From: Candidatus Elusimicrobium euhamitermitis
GTDB lineage: Bacteria > Elusimicrobiota > Elusimicrobia > Elusimicrobiales > Elusimicrobiaceae
DNA: 16,962 bases
Reading direction: 5' to 3'
Assembly: GCA_031254225.1 (NCBI GenBank)
Contig: JAIRUU010000036.1
Location: forward strand, 1 to 16,962
Shown piece by piece: positions 15,386 through 16,962 of this stretch (position 1 is its first letter; the number at the start of each line of letters is the position of its first letter). The notes below the pieces were generated by a model. It ran no database searches, was not told the origin of the DNA, and worked only from the letters and a program-made list of their open reading frames with translations. The position numbers were made by a program, and so were the translations under genes.

Positions 15386-15616
15386 CTAAGGCACAGGGTC
15401 ATACCCGCCGGGGTGGAAAGGGTGGCATTTGCATACCCTTACCGCTGCCAGCCTAGACCCTTTTAAAAAACCGTATTTCAGCAAAGCTTCGCGCGCGTAC
15501 TGCGTGCATGACGGATAAAACCGGCACGCCGCCGCCCCTAAAAGCGGGCGTATAAAAATCTTGAACGCGCTTAAAAAAAATACTGCGGTTTTTGCCGCGG
15601 GTGAAATATTTTTCAT
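15386..15616 (-). CDS. yidD: Membrane protein insertion efficiency factor YidD
   Basis: YidD is a small, membrane-associated protein that assists YidC-dependent insertion. The 76-residue product has the complete family signature: IRPLLGAAACRFYPSCTQYA, with the CRFYPSC cysteine pair, followed by GxxxGSRLAAVRVCKCHPFHPGG. Length is normal. The ATG follows the rnpA stop directly, with no base between. The gene is followed by a 46-base gap holding the yidC hairpin. Confidence 0.96.
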   Translation of the reverse strand: MKNISPAAKTAVFFLSAFKIFIRPLLGAAACRFYPSCTQYAREALLKYGFLKGSRLAAVRVCKCHPFHPGGYDPVP

Positions 15617-15958
15617 CTATTGATTTAAAATACCGGCTTTACGCCATAGTTCCAAAACAACATTTTCTGTTGAATTAAAATCTTTTAACTGACCGCTTTC
15701 ACGCGGGCTTATGACAAACGCCGCGCCGTGAATTAGTTTGTGCCTGTTAAGCCTGAAAACCTCTCTCAGAAGTCTTTTTATGCGGTTGCGTTTGGGCGCA
15801 ATGCCCAATTTCGCTGATACTGCTATTCCCATACGCGGTTTTGTTTCACCCGCGTCAAGCCTGTACCTGAGGACAAGTCCGCCGTGCGTAACTTTTTTGC
15901 CGTTTTTAAAAATATCCTCAAAATCTTTTTTGAGGCGCAAACGGTAATCCCCGGCCAT
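15617..15958 (-). CDS. rnpA: Ribonuclease P protein component
   Basis: RnpA is the protein partner of the RNase P ribozyme, which trims tRNA 5' leaders. With the start at 15958 the product has 113 residues, the usual length. It opens with RLRLKKDFEDIFKNGKKV and carries the RNR motif as KRNRIKRLLREVFRLNRHKL, followed by FVISPRESG. An in-frame GTG at 16036 would add 26 residues and overlap rpmH by 62 bases; it has GGAG seven bases upstream, so the longer form cannot be excluded. For the ATG start no strong Shine-Dalgarno is seen, and coupling to rpmH, which stops 16 bases upstream, is likely. Position between rpmH and yidD is the classic order. Confidence 0.94.
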   Translation of the reverse strand: MAGDYRLRLKKDFEDIFKNGKKVTHGGLVLRYRLDAGETKPRMGIAVSAKLGIAPKRNRIKRLLREVFRLNRHKLIHGAAFVISPRESGQLKDFNSTENVVLELWRKAGILNQ

Positions 15959-15974
15959 GCCGTAAGACAACGCC

Positions 15975-16112
15975 TTATTTTGCAATAAGGTGTTTTCTGC
16001 CTTTGGCTCTTCTGGTGCTGAGCACTTTTCTGCCACCGGCCGTCTCCATTCTGGCTCTGAAGCCTATGCTTTTTGCTCTTCTTCTTTTGTTTGGTCTGTA
16101 TGTAGGTAACAT
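15975..16112 (-). CDS. rpmH: 50S ribosomal protein L34
   Basis: L34 is a tiny basic protein of the large ribosomal subunit. The 45-residue reading frame starts MLPTYRPNKRRRAKSIGF and ends KGRKHLIAK, matching the family from end to end: a PNKRRRAK core, then GFRARMET, GGRKVLSTRRAKGRK. It is read from the ATG at 16112. A second ATG five bases upstream is out of frame. There is no Shine-Dalgarno; a perfect TATAAT lies nine bases before the start, so the mRNA leader must be very short. It heads the operon rnpA-yidD-yidC-khpB and probably the ankyrin lipoprotein gene. Confidence 0.97.
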   Translation of the reverse strand: MLPTYRPNKRRRAKSIGFRARMETAGGRKVLSTRRAKGRKHLIAK

Positions 16113-16121
16113 AACATAGGT

Positions 16122-16127
16122 ATTATA
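16122..16127 (-). promoter_or_regulatory. -10 element of the rpmH operon promoter
   Basis: A perfect TATAAT on the minus strand ends nine bases before the rpmH ATG, implying a leader of only a few bases. The -35 region falls in the inverted repeat GTGCGCT-TTC-AGCGCAC (16139-16155) and has only a weak match. Since a palindrome covers the place where polymerase would contact the -35, a regulator may bind here; that is inference. Confidence 0.6.
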
Positions 16128-16459
16128 CTATATATGGAGTGCGCTTTCAGCGCACACTTGTTTTAGTTGCGCGTCTTCGCCGCGCAACGGGCATTAATCG
16201 TAAACTTGCGGCTTCCACATTTGGCGAATTTTTTGCTGCGCAAAAAATAAAAGACTCACTAGTTGATACGCTCGGCAGGTTTGCCTCGCTTTTATTTTTT
16301 CGGCCCTCCCCGTATGCTTCGCTCTCTTATACTTGGTCGGGCCGAAGAAAATCAAAACTTCGCTCAAATCTGAAAACGGGCGTAACGATGTTGGTTTGCC
16401 TCTTCGGTGCCAGTTTGGCTCTGCGGCCAAATTTTGGAATATAATATTTCTACAATCGC

Positions 16460-16489
16460 TTGTTTTTCATTTATCATTTATGCTATATT
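16460..16489 (+). promoter_or_regulatory. Promoter of the DksA/TraR-like gene
   Basis: TTGTTT (16460-16465), an 18-base spacer and TATATT (16484-16489) preceded by TGC make a plausible sigma70-type promoter with an extended -10. The predicted start is near 16496, leaving a leader of about 25 bases that contains a GGGGG ribosome binding site. Confidence 0.6.
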
Positions 16490-16520
16490 AACAAATGCTG
16501 ATTTGTTGGGGGAAAAATTT

Positions 16521-16962
16521 ATGGCTAAAAAAATTATTAAAAAAAATGTGAAGACCGCCAAAAAAAATACGGTCAAAAAAATTGCCGTCAAAAAACCGGT
16601 AAAGAAAGCCGCGAAAAAGATTATTAAAAAAACAGCTGCTAAAAAGCCCGCGCCGTCAAAAAAAACAGTTAAAAAAATTATTGCGCCCGCGGAAAACCCG
16701 ATTTCCAAAACAAAACCCGTAGCCATAGCGGCGGAAGAACTTACAAAAGAAGAGATTAAGGAAATAAGAAAACATCTCATTGAACTGCGGGACGACGCCA
16801 TGGCCCGCCTCAAAGACAAAAAAGAAACGGAAATGCCGGACGACGCGTCTTTCGGGGACCCTATTGACGTGGCCACGCAAAGCCTGGACAAAGAAATTTT
16901 GTTTGAACAGACGGACAATTCCCAGACGACTATTGACCAGATTGAAAGCGCGCTCAGAAAAA
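16521..16962 (+). CDS. DksA/TraR-type regulator with lysine-rich tail, partial
   Basis: The frame opens at an ATG with GGGGG eight bases upstream and runs off the right edge after 147 codons, so the C-terminal part is missing. Residues 1-55 are a lysine/alanine-rich tail of KKxxKK units, like histone H1-type DNA-binding tails. From about residue 72 the sequence becomes the helical coiled-coil start of the DksA/TraR family: EELTKEEIKEIRKHLIELR, then FGDPIDVATQSLDKEILFEQ, resembling the DxxDxA tip. The four-cysteine zinc finger expected next lies outside the window. DksA-like proteins bind RNA polymerase and adjust transcription with ppGpp; whether this one does so, or binds DNA through its tail, is unproven. 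Confidence 0.8.
   Translation, partial: MAKKIIKKNVKTAKKNTVKKIAVKKPVKKAAKKIIKKTAAKKPAPSKKTVKKIIAPAENPISKTKPVAIAAEELTKEEIKEIRKHLIELRDDAMARLKDKKETEMPDDASFGDPIDVATQSLDKEILFEQTDNSQTTIDQIESALRK

Larger units (their letters stand above)
16113..16520. other. Hairpin-rich intergenic region upstream of rpmH
   Basis: I see no credible gene in these 408 bases between two divergent genes. The region holds several perfect inverted repeats. They are 16139-16145 with 16149-16155 (7 bp), 16166-16173 with 16181-16188 (8 bp), 16229-16236 with 16240-16247 (8 bp), 16299-16306 with 16339-16346 (8 bp, 32-base spacing) and 16414-16419 with 16426-16431 (6 bp). The 10-mer GGTTTGCCTC occurs twice, at 16278-16287 and 16393-16402. 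It may be a structured RNA, a dispersed repeat or regulatory DNA. Open frames on both strands here have no recognisable protein features. Confidence 0.5.

Noticed and set aside
15371..15389. Imperfect hairpin at the yidD stop, possible attenuator
   Set aside because: It has a bulged C and is not followed by a T-run, so terminator function is not supported.
16139..16444. Open frame of 101 codons on the plus strand (and 78 codons on the minus strand, 16194-16430)
   Set aside because: No Shine-Dalgarno, no recognisable domain, and both frames lie over the inverted-repeat block. They look like chance frames in a repeat-rich region.
16113..16520. Possible oriC, because rpmH-rnpA-yidC often lies next to dnaA
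   Set aside because: No cluster of TTATNCACA-type DnaA boxes is visible and no dnaA is in the window; the closest match (CTTCCACAT at 16212-16220) is poor.
16478..16918. Hydrophobic 146-codon frame on the minus strand
   Set aside because: It is the mirror of the lysine-rich DksA-like gene: AAA/AAG codons read as TTT/CTT (F/L) on the other strand.
1..16962. CRISPR array, tRNA, rRNA, transposase, toxin-antitoxin or phage genes
   Set aside because: Reading both strands I found no spaced direct repeats, no tRNA-like cloverleaf with TTCGA arm, no rRNA core motif and no DDE or integrase motifs.

Overview
This window looks like an ordinary housekeeping segment from a free-standing bacterial chromosome with a Gram-negative-type envelope. 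Evidence for the envelope type is a YidC with a large periplasmic domain, an AsmA-family protein and a lipoprotein. G+C content is moderate and very uneven: 62% in one row inside the methyltransferase gene, 23% in one row inside the neighbouring membrane-protein gene. A Thermus-type pyrE, a very compact UvrC, a lysine-rich N-terminal tail on a DksA/TraR-type protein and the overall codon style make me think of Elusimicrobiota. That assignment is a guess, and a 16S or ribosomal-protein search of the source would settle it.

Layout, left to right. (1) Positions 36-3418, minus strand: uvrC-recG, a two-gene DNA repair operon with an ATGA overlap, ending in a strong hairpin at the left edge. (2) Positions 3451-5362, plus strand: rpsT with its own sigma70-type promoter and terminator, then two unrecognised single-pass membrane proteins and a terminator, then a small DUF167/YggU gene. 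(3) Positions 5423-11673, minus strand: a tightly packed cluster transcribed as lipoate/octanoyl transferase, M50-like membrane metallopeptidase, AsmA-like protein, pyrE, RlmI-like methyltransferase and, after a 40-base gap, a very AT-rich multi-pass membrane protein. (4) Positions 11701-16112, minus strand: the classic rpmH-rnpA-yidD-yidC-khpB(jag) ribosome and membrane-insertion operon, with an ankyrin-repeat lipoprotein added at its end and a good intrinsic terminator. (5) Positions 16113-16520: about 400 bases without a credible gene, rich in short inverted repeats. (6) Position 16521 to the right edge, plus strand: the start of a DksA/TraR-like gene cut by the window.

I found no transposase, CRISPR array, tRNA or rRNA, phage gene or toxin-antitoxin pair. 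I saw no convincing new multi-gene system. The most useful unusual signals are small: several operon-leading genes lack a Shine-Dalgarno site but have a -10-like hexamer exactly six bases before the ATG, which suggests leaderless mRNAs. UvrC lacks both the middle linker region and the C-terminal HhH domain. The yidC ribosome binding site sits inside a hairpin, and rnpA has a possible start inside rpmH.
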